Positions 16,889-24,276 of a stretch of 64,000 nt of DNA are shown in pieces. Positions within the stretch are counted from its first letter, which is position 1; each line of letters opens with the position of its first letter. The stretch covers positions 1 to 64,000 of the forward strand of contig JAGXRN010000035.1 of the NCBI GenBank assembly GCA_018335875.1. Direction: 5' to 3'. The notes beneath the pieces are model-generated. The model had not been told where the DNA came from and searched no databases. It worked only from the letters and a program-made list of their open reading frames with translations. Position numbers and translations under genes: made by a program. The DNA is from Dethiobacter sp. Lineage in GTDB: Bacteria; Bacillota; Dethiobacteria; Dethiobacterales; Dethiobacteraceae.

Positions 16889-17803
16889 TTACATTTCCTC
16901 CCAGCGCAGGTAGAGACGGATGGTTTCGCGCAGAAAGTCTTCGTCAAGCTGGACGTAGGAAACGCCGTTTATATTGACAGTGGAGCCCTGCAGCAGAACT
17001 GTCTCTATTTCGTCAAGGTTGATTTGCATCGCTGTTTTGCTAAAGGAAAGCAATTGTGAAATAGCCATGTCTGTGCGCACGTGCCGCGCTGCATGCTCAA
17101 GGAGCTGAGGCACTTTAAATACAATGGAAGGTTTGAGAACCTCTTCGGCTACTGCCTTGAGAAATTTTTGCTGGCGCTGCATGCGGGCAAAGTCGCCGTT
17201 TGAATCGCTGCGGTAGCGCACATAGCCAAGAGCCTGCGTACCGTTTAAGCGCTGCACTCCGGGGTAGAGGTCGATGGGATTGTTTGCTTCAGGATACTCC
17301 ATGCGGCGTTCCACGTCGATGGTGACACCGTCGAGGATGTCCACTATCCTGGTAAAGCCCGCAAAGTTGGTATAGACATAGTGATGCATGGGCACGCCGA
17401 GCAGCTTTTCCACTGTCTGCTTCATGAGAGCGATCTCGCCCCTGTAGGCCATGGCATGGTTGATTTTATCAAGACCGGAACGCCCGGGGATTTCCACACG
17501 AGAATCACGGGGGATGGAAATCAGGGCTACCTCGCCGGTATCCTGGTTAAAGCTCATCACCATGATGCTGTCGGCTCGGGCCGCCTCGCGTTCCAGTTGG
17601 TCGATGCCCAGAATCAGAACATTCAATATGTTTTTATCCGGTACGTCAACGACTTCGGGTGGCGGGTCCTCGCTGGTGACAGGCGGCGGGGGAGGATCGT
17701 CGTGTATCCTCACCCAGACCGACCAACCCCAGGAGGCTGCGGCCAAAAACATGACGGCTACAATTAGTACAGTTGGTGAAAAGCGTTTTTTCTTCTTCCT
17801 CAT
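16889..17803 (-). CDS. LytR-CpsA-Psr (LCP) family glycopolymer transferase
   Basis: A 304-residue membrane-anchored protein. A lysine-rich N-terminus (MRKKKKR) and one membrane segment (about 10-28) place the LCP domain outside. The domain starts near residue 55 (NVLILGID), with SIPRDSRVEIPG near 100, KINHAMAYRG near 115 and a conserved RMQRQQKF near 210 that contains the pyrophosphate-binding arginines. LCP enzymes move finished polymer from undecaprenyl carrier to peptidoglycan or protein. The ATG at 17803 follows GGAAGGTG. It has its own sigma-A promoter. Confidence 0.9.
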   Translation of the reverse strand: MRKKKKRFSPTVLIVAVMFLAAASWGWSVWVRIHDDPPPPPVTSEDPPPEVVDVPDKNILNVLILGIDQLEREAARADSIMVMSFNQDTGEVALISIPRDSRVEIPGRSGLDKINHAMAYRGEIALMKQTVEKLLGVPMHHYVYTNFAGFTRIVDILDGVTIDVERRMEYPEANNPIDLYPGVQRLNGTQALGYVRYRSDSNGDFARMQRQQKFLKAVAEEVLKPSIVFKVPQLLEHAARHVRTDMAISQLLSFSKTAMQINLDEIETVLLQGSTVNINGVSYVQLDEDFLRETIRLYLRWEEM

Positions 17804-17840
17804 GTAAGCACCTTCCTGTCTCAAAAGCCACCCGCTATTA

Positions 17841-17869
17841 ATTATAATTGATAAGTACATTTCTTACAA
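17841..17869 (-). promoter_or_regulatory. Sigma-A promoter of the LCP gene
   Basis: On the minus strand TTGTAA, 17 bases, TATAAT. The start codon is 37 bases downstream. The rest of 17870-18082 shows only a weak GGAAAAT/ATTTTCC hairpin. Confidence 0.65.
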
Positions 17870-18082
17870 TGGAAAAAAGGAATTGTAAAGGAATCTTCAA
17901 TATTCAGGCAAGACGGCAGGTTTTGCCTTTTAGGCCTTACCTCAAATCTGCCATTCATAAGGATCAACTCCCATGCAATAATATTGGAAAATGGGATTTT
18001 CCTATACTAATTATAGTCATTTATCAAAGCCCCCCCCCAGTCCAAAGACATGGAGGGCAATTATTAATATCACGACTATATC

Positions 18083-19381
18083 CTAATTTACCCGGCTCGC
18101 GTCCCGGAGGCTGCAGGCAGTATCCTCACGGCGGATGCCTTCACCGAGTGTGGTGACGTTGAAGCCTTCTTTCTGCCAGGCTTCAACATCGAGCACGCGG
18201 CGTGTATCGATAAGCGAGCGGCGGCGGACCAGGCGCGCCACTCTTGACGGGTTGATAAAGCCGAAATCGTCGTGATTGACAAGGAGCAAAAGCAGGTCTG
18301 CGCCACGCAGTGCTTCAGCCAGCGTCACAATCTTTTTGCTTTTGGCCAGGGGGTCGTAGATGCCGAGGCGATAGCCGAGCTGCTCCAGGCGGGCGGTGAT
18401 TTCCACAGCCGGGCTTTCACGGCAGTCATCCACATTTGCTTTGTAAGTGAGGCCCAACACCGCAATCTTGGGGTCGCTGATGCCCTGGAGTTGCTGGCGC
18501 ACAAGATTGACCACGTGCGAGGGCATGGAGTCGTTAATTTTACGGGCGGTTTCAATCAGGCGCGCTTCGCCTTTGGCGCTTTCCACTATAAACCAGGGGT
18601 CAACGGCGATGCAGTGCCCGCCCACACCGGGGCCGGGCTGGTGGATATTAACACGGGGATGCTTGTTGGCAAAATAAATGGCGTCCCAGACATTGAATCC
18701 GGCCTTTTCCGAGATGAGCGCAAACTCGTTTGCCAGGGCGATGTTTACATCGCGGTAGGTGTTTTCCATCAGCTTGGTCATCTCTGCCGTGGTGGCGTCT
18801 GTGAGAAAGATCTCCCCGCGCACAAAGGAGGCGTAGAGATTTTGGGCGGCAACTGCCGAGGAATCGTCCACACCTCCCACAATACGGTTGTTGTTGACCA
18901 GCTCTTCAAGGATCTTGCCGGGCAGCACGCGCTCGGGGCAGTAGGCTACCAGCAGTTCATCACCTATGCACAGGCCGCTCCTGCCAAGGATGGGCAGCAG
19001 GATATCGAGCGTGGTGCGGGGCGGCACTGTGGATTCAAGAATCACCAGGTCGCCTGCTTTCAGATGCGGCACAATGGATTCGGCAGCTTTGCAGACGCTG
19101 GAGAGGTCTGCCCTCTTTTCAGCTGTAATCGGTGTGGGTACTGATATGATAAAAGCGTCGGCAGTCTCAGGTGTGGTGGCGGCATAGAGTTTGCCTGCGG
19201 CCACGGCCTCTTTGACACGTCCGGCAAGGTTGGGTTCATTGATATGGATGTCGCCGTTGTTAATGACGGCGACTATATCTTCATTGACATCGACCCCGGC
19301 AACGATATGGCCGTTGCCGGCAAACATCGCCGCTGTGGGCAGCCCGATATAACCGAGGCCGAGCACACATATTTTTTTCAT
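18083..19381 (-). CDS. wecC: UDP-N-acetyl-D-mannosamine dehydrogenase
   Basis: A 432-residue nucleotide-sugar dehydrogenase that would oxidise UDP-ManNAc to UDP-ManNAc-uronate in two NAD-dependent steps. The Rossmann motif GLGYIGLP is at residues 8-15. The thioester-forming cysteine is Cys257 in PGVGGHCIAVDPWF, and the NTYRDVNIALANE segment (207-219) is typical. It closely follows the WecC pattern; UDP-glucose dehydrogenase is less likely. The ATG overlaps the wecG-like stop codon by four bases. The substrate could be made by the wecB epimerase at 60-61 kb. Confidence 0.88.
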   Translation of the reverse strand: MKKICVLGLGYIGLPTAAMFAGNGHIVAGVDVNEDIVAVINNGDIHINEPNLAGRVKEAVAAGKLYAATTPETADAFIISVPTPITAEKRADLSSVCKAAESIVPHLKAGDLVILESTVPPRTTLDILLPILGRSGLCIGDELLVAYCPERVLPGKILEELVNNNRIVGGVDDSSAVAAQNLYASFVRGEIFLTDATTAEMTKLMENTYRDVNIALANEFALISEKAGFNVWDAIYFANKHPRVNIHQPGPGVGGHCIAVDPWFIVESAKGEARLIETARKINDSMPSHVVNLVRQQLQGISDPKIAVLGLTYKANVDDCRESPAVEITARLEQLGYRLGIYDPLAKSKKIVTLAEALRGADLLLLLVNHDDFGFINPSRVARLVRRRSLIDTRRVLDVEAWQKEGFNVTTLGEGIRREDTACSLRDASRVN

Positions 19382-20130
19382 TTTTGCTCCTCCCCAATCT
19401 TTAATAGGCGCAGCTTTACAGCCAGCACAAGCAGGATAAAACGGGGCAACGCCGCCATGCGCAAAATGCGCCTTGGGTTTTTAAGCAGGCGGTAGCTCCA
19501 CTCCAGGCCAAGGCGCTGCATCCAGACCGGGGCGCGCTGTGCTTTTCCGCTCACCACGTCAAAGCTGCCGCCCACACCCATGCAGACGGGCACTGCCAGC
19601 TCTCGGTGATATTTTTCAATAAACTTCTCCTGACGGGGGCTGCCCATGGCCACAAAGAGGAGATCAGCGCCGGCGCTCCTGATTTCTGCCACTACGCCAG
19701 GTTCATCCGGCTCTGTAAAGTAGCCGTCTCTGACGCCGGCAGTGACAAGGCCGGGATATCTGGCCGACCAGATATCAGCGGCTGCCGCGGCCACACCGGG
19801 TGCGGCGCCAAGCAGATAGATTTTCCAGCCCCGAGCCGCTGCCTCGCCAACTAAGGCTTCCAGCAGGTCGGCGCCTGTGACGCGCCCGGGGAAAGGCCTG
19901 CCAAGGAGCTTTCCGGCCAGAAGGATACCGGCGCCGTCAGGGATAAAGAGGCCGGCCTTTAAAAGCAGACGGCGCAGCAGCGGGTCGTCCATTGTTTTTA
20001 TGATTTTTTCCGGGTTGACTGCCATAATCCAAAGGGGAGTGTGTGAATCCACGCTCCTGGCGGCAAGCTCCACTGCCGAGCTGTATGTTGCGGCATCAAC
20101 AGGCATGCCGAGAATGAAACGGCGCTCCAT
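19378..20130 (-). CDS. WecG/TagA/CpsF family glycosyltransferase
   Basis: A 250-residue GT26 enzyme that would add N-acetylmannosamine or its uronate to lipid-linked GlcNAc. Family motifs include PDGAGI near residue 69, G-R-VTGADLL near 82, YLLGAAPG near 105 and VAMGSPRQEKFI near 163 with a C-terminal GVGGSFD. The C-terminal tail (WSYRLLKNPRRILRM) is amphipathic and basic, which in this family mediates membrane attachment. It is translationally coupled to wecC. Confidence 0.9.
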   Translation of the reverse strand: MERRFILGMPVDAATYSSAVELAARSVDSHTPLWIMAVNPEKIIKTMDDPLLRRLLLKAGLFIPDGAGILLAGKLLGRPFPGRVTGADLLEALVGEAAARGWKIYLLGAAPGVAAAAADIWSARYPGLVTAGVRDGYFTEPDEPGVVAEIRSAGADLLFVAMGSPRQEKFIEKYHRELAVPVCMGVGGSFDVVSGKAQRAPVWMQRLGLEWSYRLLKNPRRILRMAALPRFILLVLAVKLRLLKIGEEQK

Positions 20131-20142
20131 ATTGTCACCTGC

Positions 20143-21249
20143 TTATAGCGTGTTCTTTTGTTGCCTGGAGGCAGCAGCTAAATCGTATACCCTGTTAATC
20201 TTCGCCAGCTGCTGTTCTTTGCAGTGTTTCTGTACCTGGGTGCGGCCGGCTTTTCCGTATTTTTTGCGCAGCGAATCATCTTTCAGCAGCCTTGACATGG
20301 CCGCAGCCAGCTCTATCTTATCGCCCGGCTCCACCAGCAGGCCGTTTTTGCCGTCAGTCACAATTTCAGGGAGGCCGCCTGTGCGGGAGGCCACCACAGG
20401 CACGCCGCAGGCCAGCGCCTCAAGGGCCACCAGGCCAAAACCTTCATGCAGACTGGGAAGTACCAGAAGGTCGGCAGCAGAGATTATGGCGGGCACCTGG
20501 TCATGCTCCACAGGCGTCAGCCAGCGGCAGGAGTTTTCAATGCCAAGTTGAACCGCCAGCTCCTGCAATTCGTCCCGCAGCGGGCCCTCACCCATGAGGG
20601 CGAGCTGTGCCAGGGGCTCATCTTTTGCCATCCAGGCAAAAGACTGCAGCAGGTTTTCAATCCCCTTCACAGGCACAAGATTGCCCACAAAAAGCACCAG
20701 CTTAGTTTCAGCGGGGACACCCAAAGCCGCCCTGCTTTTCCTTTTATCCCGGGGTGAAAACAAGTCAAGGTCCACTCCACAGCTGGCAACTGTGATTTTT
20801 TTTATATCCACACCAAAGCTTTTATTTATTTTACCGGCCAGCGACTCGCTGACAGCAATCACGCCTTTTGCAAAGCTCAGCGTCAGCTTGGTTAAAAAAC
20901 GAAACTGCCTTCTCTGCCCAAGCAGCACATCGCCGCCGTGGGCGGTGAGTACCACGGGGGTGCGTGTTACCAAAGCAACGGGAAGCACAATCAGGCCCGT
21001 GGGGAAGAGGTAGTGCACATGATAAACATCATACTTGCGGCCGATGGCGCTGACCATAGCAAAGAAAAGCAGCAGGTATTTTCTGATGTTGGCGACAAAG
21101 CCCTTGCGCCTGTCAGTAATCACAGCCAGGTCTACCTCTATGCCGCCCGCGCGCAGCTGTTCCACCTGGCTCTTGACAAAGCCGCCATAAGCAGGATGCT
21201 CTTCACTTGGGTACATATTGCTCACAACCAAAACTTTCAAACTCTCCAC
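20143..21249 (-). CDS. Glycosyltransferase family 4
   Basis: A 368-residue GT-B glycosyltransferase. The N-terminal domain has VSNMYPSEEHPAYGGFVKSQ and a HGGDV loop. The C-terminal nucleotide-binding domain has LVFVGNLVPVKGIENLL, then HEGFGLVALEALACGVPVVAS with the conserved E-x7-E pair. Sugar and acceptor are unknown; it presumably extends the polymer made by the flanking genes. The start is either GTG at 21249 or TTG three codons later, the latter being better spaced from GAGG. Confidence 0.9.
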   Translation of the reverse strand: MESLKVLVVSNMYPSEEHPAYGGFVKSQVEQLRAGGIEVDLAVITDRRKGFVANIRKYLLLFFAMVSAIGRKYDVYHVHYLFPTGLIVLPVALVTRTPVVLTAHGGDVLLGQRRQFRFLTKLTLSFAKGVIAVSESLAGKINKSFGVDIKKITVASCGVDLDLFSPRDKRKSRAALGVPAETKLVLFVGNLVPVKGIENLLQSFAWMAKDEPLAQLALMGEGPLRDELQELAVQLGIENSCRWLTPVEHDQVPAIISAADLLVLPSLHEGFGLVALEALACGVPVVASRTGGLPEIVTDGKNGLLVEPGDKIELAAAMSRLLKDDSLRKKYGKAGRTQVQKHCKEQQLAKINRVYDLAAASRQQKNTL

Positions 21250-21265
21250 CTCACAAGCTTTCGCC

Positions 21266-22531
21266 TTACAATCTAACTTTTACCTTAAACAGGTTTAATG
21301 TGTAGAGACATGCCGCCAGTAGAAAGTAACCGACGACGATGAGGTCGATGATACCGGTTTCCACGCCAATAATGGCATAAGAGATCAAAAGAGCGTAAAT
21401 GCCGGTGTATACGGCATGTCCGCCCTGCAGCAGCCGGTTCCCCAGGCCAAGGACCCCTCCCAGGGCGCTCATGCCGAAAAAAACGCCCAGAGTGCCAAAA
21501 TCAACAACAAGCGGCCCCAGCAGGGTGGCGGTAATGGTGATCCCGGGCCGCCAGCTGATAAGGCTGGCAATGATAAAACGCGGGCCAAGCTCTGATGCCG
21601 GCGCCATACTTCTCAACAGGCCGCCGTGCGTGACTCCGGTCAAACCGCCAAGCTCCACCAGCAGATCAAAGATACTCATGGTAAAGTTGGCGCGTACACT
21701 TAAAAGTGCCAGGGGGCTGAAGCTCCAGGCATACTCGGCCGAGGCCCTGTAGTAGCCCACCACCACTATCAAAAGAAATGCCAGCAGTGAGACGCCCAGG
21801 ATTTCCACCACACTGAACAGCCTGGTGTAATAACCGATGACAGCAACCACCATCAGCACCGCAATAACAGGTGTCCTGTAGCCAAGCGCCGCCAGCGGCA
21901 AGATGCAGGCAGCAGTAAGGACAATGGCCCTGAATCTGGCCCTTTCATACTCCAATTGCCCGTTTTTAACCATTTCGGCAAAACCGGAAACCAAAATCGC
22001 CAGGGCCGGGATAAGAAGAAAGGACGGTATGGAGAGCCTCGGTGACAGCATATACCGCAAAGACGGCCGCAGCAGGGGGATTCCACCCACATGCGCCACC
22101 GACAGAAAAGCAAAAAACAGTCCTGTGAGAAAAATTACAACACCAACCGCCATGATGCTGCCGGTATCAAAAGCCACGGTGTTTTCTATCCTTTTACTTT
22201 TCTGCGGCAGCAGCGCAAATATTGTAAATGATAAAAGGCCAAGCGCTATGGTGAAGCGTGTCATGGGTGATACCGCGTAATTGCTCAGTGCCATGAAAAG
22301 AAGAAAAGCGAGCACCACCACCAGTGGCGAAAAAAGTCCCCGGTCGAGGATTCGGCTCCTACGCAGGGACGGCTGGCGAATTTTTTGATAGAGGGATAAA
22401 GAGCAGCTTTCCAGCCAGAGATCCTCCATCTTGCTGTAGAGGAGAAGAAAAACGCCGACAAAAAGACTGTTTCGCAACATGCTTTCCATCCGTTTGCAGG
22501 CGCTCGCAGTTGCAGTTAAGATCGTGCTCAT
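21266..22531 (-). CDS. O-antigen/oligosaccharide repeat unit polymerase-like membrane protein
   Basis: A 421-residue protein with about eleven hydrophobic segments and a large extracytoplasmic loop in the C-terminal half (around residues 255-320), the layout of Wzy-type polymerases. Sequence motifs are too variable for a firm family assignment. Its place between a GT4 gene and DUF4330 in a glycopolymer operon supports the role of joining repeat units outside the cell. The ATG at 22531 follows AAAGGTGG. No Wzx-type flippase is adjacent; MurJ at 5.8-7.4 kb is the only MOP-family protein seen. Confidence 0.65.
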   Translation of the reverse strand: MSTILTATASACKRMESMLRNSLFVGVFLLLYSKMEDLWLESCSLSLYQKIRQPSLRRSRILDRGLFSPLVVVLAFLLFMALSNYAVSPMTRFTIALGLLSFTIFALLPQKSKRIENTVAFDTGSIMAVGVVIFLTGLFFAFLSVAHVGGIPLLRPSLRYMLSPRLSIPSFLLIPALAILVSGFAEMVKNGQLEYERARFRAIVLTAACILPLAALGYRTPVIAVLMVVAVIGYYTRLFSVVEILGVSLLAFLLIVVVGYYRASAEYAWSFSPLALLSVRANFTMSIFDLLVELGGLTGVTHGGLLRSMAPASELGPRFIIASLISWRPGITITATLLGPLVVDFGTLGVFFGMSALGGVLGLGNRLLQGGHAVYTGIYALLISYAIIGVETGIIDLIVVGYFLLAACLYTLNLFKVKVRL

Positions 22532-22545
22532 GAGAACCACCTTTT

Positions 22546-23235
22546 TCAGTTTAACCGCTCGCCCGGGTAGTAGACCCTCATAATTATGGAGTCACTTAAA
22601 CCCTCGATGCTACCAAGAATGCGGGAAGCAGTTTTCAGGTCTTCAAGGCTTGCGCCGTCGATGCTCAGGTTGTTTCTAAGGGCAAGTGGATAGACTGACA
22701 CATATTTTTTTTCAGCGCGCAGCCCGTTAACAACCCCCTGGAATTTAACCATATCAGAGGCATCTACTAAAGCAATCTGCGTGTATATCCTGAAAGTTTT
22801 ATCAAGCTTGCCCTCAGGAATTAAATCCAGCAGAGTTGTTATCTTTTTGGGTTCCAGGATTATATTTTCAACTCTTATCCTGTGGCTCACTTCCAGTATA
22901 ATGCTTCTCGCAAAAACATCCTCATACCTGCCGGCCGGCCCGCCCACAGACACTGTCTCCCCGCCGGCTTCAAGTATAAGCTGGCCTCCGCTCGCCCATT
23001 TAACCACACCCTCAACATTCACGGACTTTCCATCCAGATTAGTACCACTGATTTTGCCGTTTAGTACATAGCCCTGCTGGTCCAGTTCAAGATATTTCCT
23101 TACCGCCCTGCTGATATCAGTGCCGTCAAAGGTGAAAGATTGAACACTCGGACCCGTCCTGGTAAAAGCAAACACAGCCGCCAGGATAATCAGTATCACA
23201 ATTGCCGCGTCAATAATATTTAATTTAAGTTTCAT
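22546..23235 (-). CDS. DUF4330 domain-containing protein
   Basis: A 229-residue single-pass protein: a membrane segment at about residues 9-25 and an extracytoplasmic domain. The N-terminal motif NIIDAAIVILIILA and overall length fit DUF4330, a family found in Firmicutes beside exopolysaccharide genes. Function is unknown; a role in polymer export or assembly is inferred from position. It is in one operon with the upstream CWB2 gene (29-base gap) and the downstream polymerase (14-base gap). Confidence 0.75.
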   Translation of the reverse strand: MKLKLNIIDAAIVILIILAAVFAFTRTGPSVQSFTFDGTDISRAVRKYLELDQQGYVLNGKISGTNLDGKSVNVEGVVKWASGGQLILEAGGETVSVGGPAGRYEDVFARSIILEVSHRIRVENIILEPKKITTLLDLIPEGKLDKTFRIYTQIALVDASDMVKFQGVVNGLRAEKKYVSVYPLALRNNLSIDGASLEDLKTASRILGSIEGLSDSIIMRVYYPGERLN

Positions 23236-23264
23236 CCATCCACCTTCTCAATTATCGCAGCCCG

Positions 23265-23747
23265 CTACCAGGTCCTCCCTGACGCCGCGGCAGCGATTTT
23301 TTCAGCAGTCTCATAGCGGGTTGCGCCCTCAATGCGGATGATTTCCGCCTGCGGCAGACTGCTCCGCAATTGGTTCTCAATCTGCTGCGAAACAGCCACC
23401 GGCCCGCCGATAATAAATATCTTTTTGGGCTGCAATGCTTTAAAAGCGCGCCCGGCCTCCATGCTCAGAGTCTGCGGCGTAGTCAGAAGCATCACAGCAT
23501 TAAATTTCTGCACCAGAGGCGCCACGGCAATGGAGTCAAAGGGGATATCCCCCCTGGTCAGAACCACTGTCTGCCCCAGGGTTGTCCCAATCTGCTGCGC
23601 CACATACTGCTCCAGGTAACTCCTGCTAATCAACGGGTCCTGCTCCGAACCCGGTTCAGGCACTGTGTTTGCTCCCACAGACCTGCCCGCCCAGAAGCTA
23701 AAGAACACTAACGCAACTATAACTACAGGAACCGCTACTTTTCTCAT
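23265..23747 (-). CDS. Short exported protein with one CWB2 domain
   Basis: A 160-residue protein with an N-terminal signal or anchor segment (about 4-24). The only domain is CWB2-like: TVVLTRGDIPFDSIAVAPL, then PKKIFIIGGPVAVSQQIENQL and RIEGATRYETAEKIA. CWB2 proteins normally carry three repeats, so this one is short; it ends right after the ETAEKIA element that would start the next repeat. It could be a truncated paralogue or a small accessory. It heads the glycopolymer operon and has two sigma-H-type promoters upstream. Confidence 0.7.
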   Translation of the reverse strand: MRKVAVPVVIVALVFFSFWAGRSVGANTVPEPGSEQDPLISRSYLEQYVAQQIGTTLGQTVVLTRGDIPFDSIAVAPLVQKFNAVMLLTTPQTLSMEAGRAFKALQPKKIFIIGGPVAVSQQIENQLRSSLPQAEIIRIEGATRYETAEKIAAAASGRTW

Positions 23748-23801
23748 AATGCACCTTCCTTAGCTAAAAGTCAACATACTAATACTGGCAGACTAATAAT
23801 T

Positions 23802-23827
23802 ATTCGACAGGGAGCATATGAAATCCT
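23802..23827 (-). promoter_or_regulatory. Sigma-H-type promoter, proximal copy, for the CWB2-glycopolymer operon
   Basis: On the minus strand AGGATTT, 18 bases counted from AGGA, then GAAT in the context CTGTCGAATAAT. It lies 54 bases before the 23747 start codon. Confidence 0.6.
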
Positions 23828-23862
23828 CCCGGCCACAACCAGTGCCTCCGATTTACGTTATC

Positions 23863-23887
23863 ATTCGACAGTAGGCATGCAAATCCT
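23863..23887 (-). promoter_or_regulatory. Sigma-H-type promoter, distal copy
   Basis: On the minus strand AGGATTT, 17 bases counted from AGGA, then GAAT in the context CTGTCGAATGAT. The spacing matches the B. subtilis spoVG promoter. It lies 115 bases before the same start codon. A hairpin with a weak T-tract at 23913-23939 separates it from the pseudogene upstream. Confidence 0.6.
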
Positions 23888-24035
23888 TTAATTCCACCGC
23901 AACAATAAAAATCACCGGGGAAAATCCCTGGCGATAAAATATTTCCCGGCAAGGGAATACGTACCTGCTAATACTTCAGTCCTGATATGTCGATAATCCC
24001 TAACCCCTCATTGATATTAAACATATACGATCCAT

Positions 24036-24238
24036 AATAACCGGCAAAGCGTCAGGGAAGTTGTCTCCCCGCACGATAATAACAGTGTTTGCACGCTGCC
24101 ACCCTTTGCGGCTGATCATACTGCTGTCTCGTAGCGGTCTTGCCTGGATATCCTCTCAAACTGAACACCAGCGGCTTGAACCACACCGCAGGCCAGGAGA
24201 AAGATAAACAGTAAAAAACCGCACATTACTCTACGCAT
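24036..24238 (-). pseudogene. Broken CWB2 gene remnant
   Basis: From the ATG at 24238 the frame gives a signal peptide (MRRVMCGFLLFIFLLACG) and the start of a CWB2 repeat (FERISRQDRYETAV), then a stop. One base out of phase the match resumes as ISRKGWQRANTVIIVRGDNFPDAL and then ends. So there is a one-base deletion at about 24116-24122 and truncation after some 65 codons. The N-terminus resembles that of the intact gene at 31289. The remaining 23888-24035 shows no coding signal. Confidence 0.85.
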
Positions 24239-24276
24239 GCCCAAGTCCACCTACTCCGTAATATTCCGCCACATCC

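Noticed and set aside
18272-19144. Plus-strand open frame of 290 codons
   Set aside because: It lies antisense to wecC, whose catalytic motifs are intact; no ribosome site or recognised domain.
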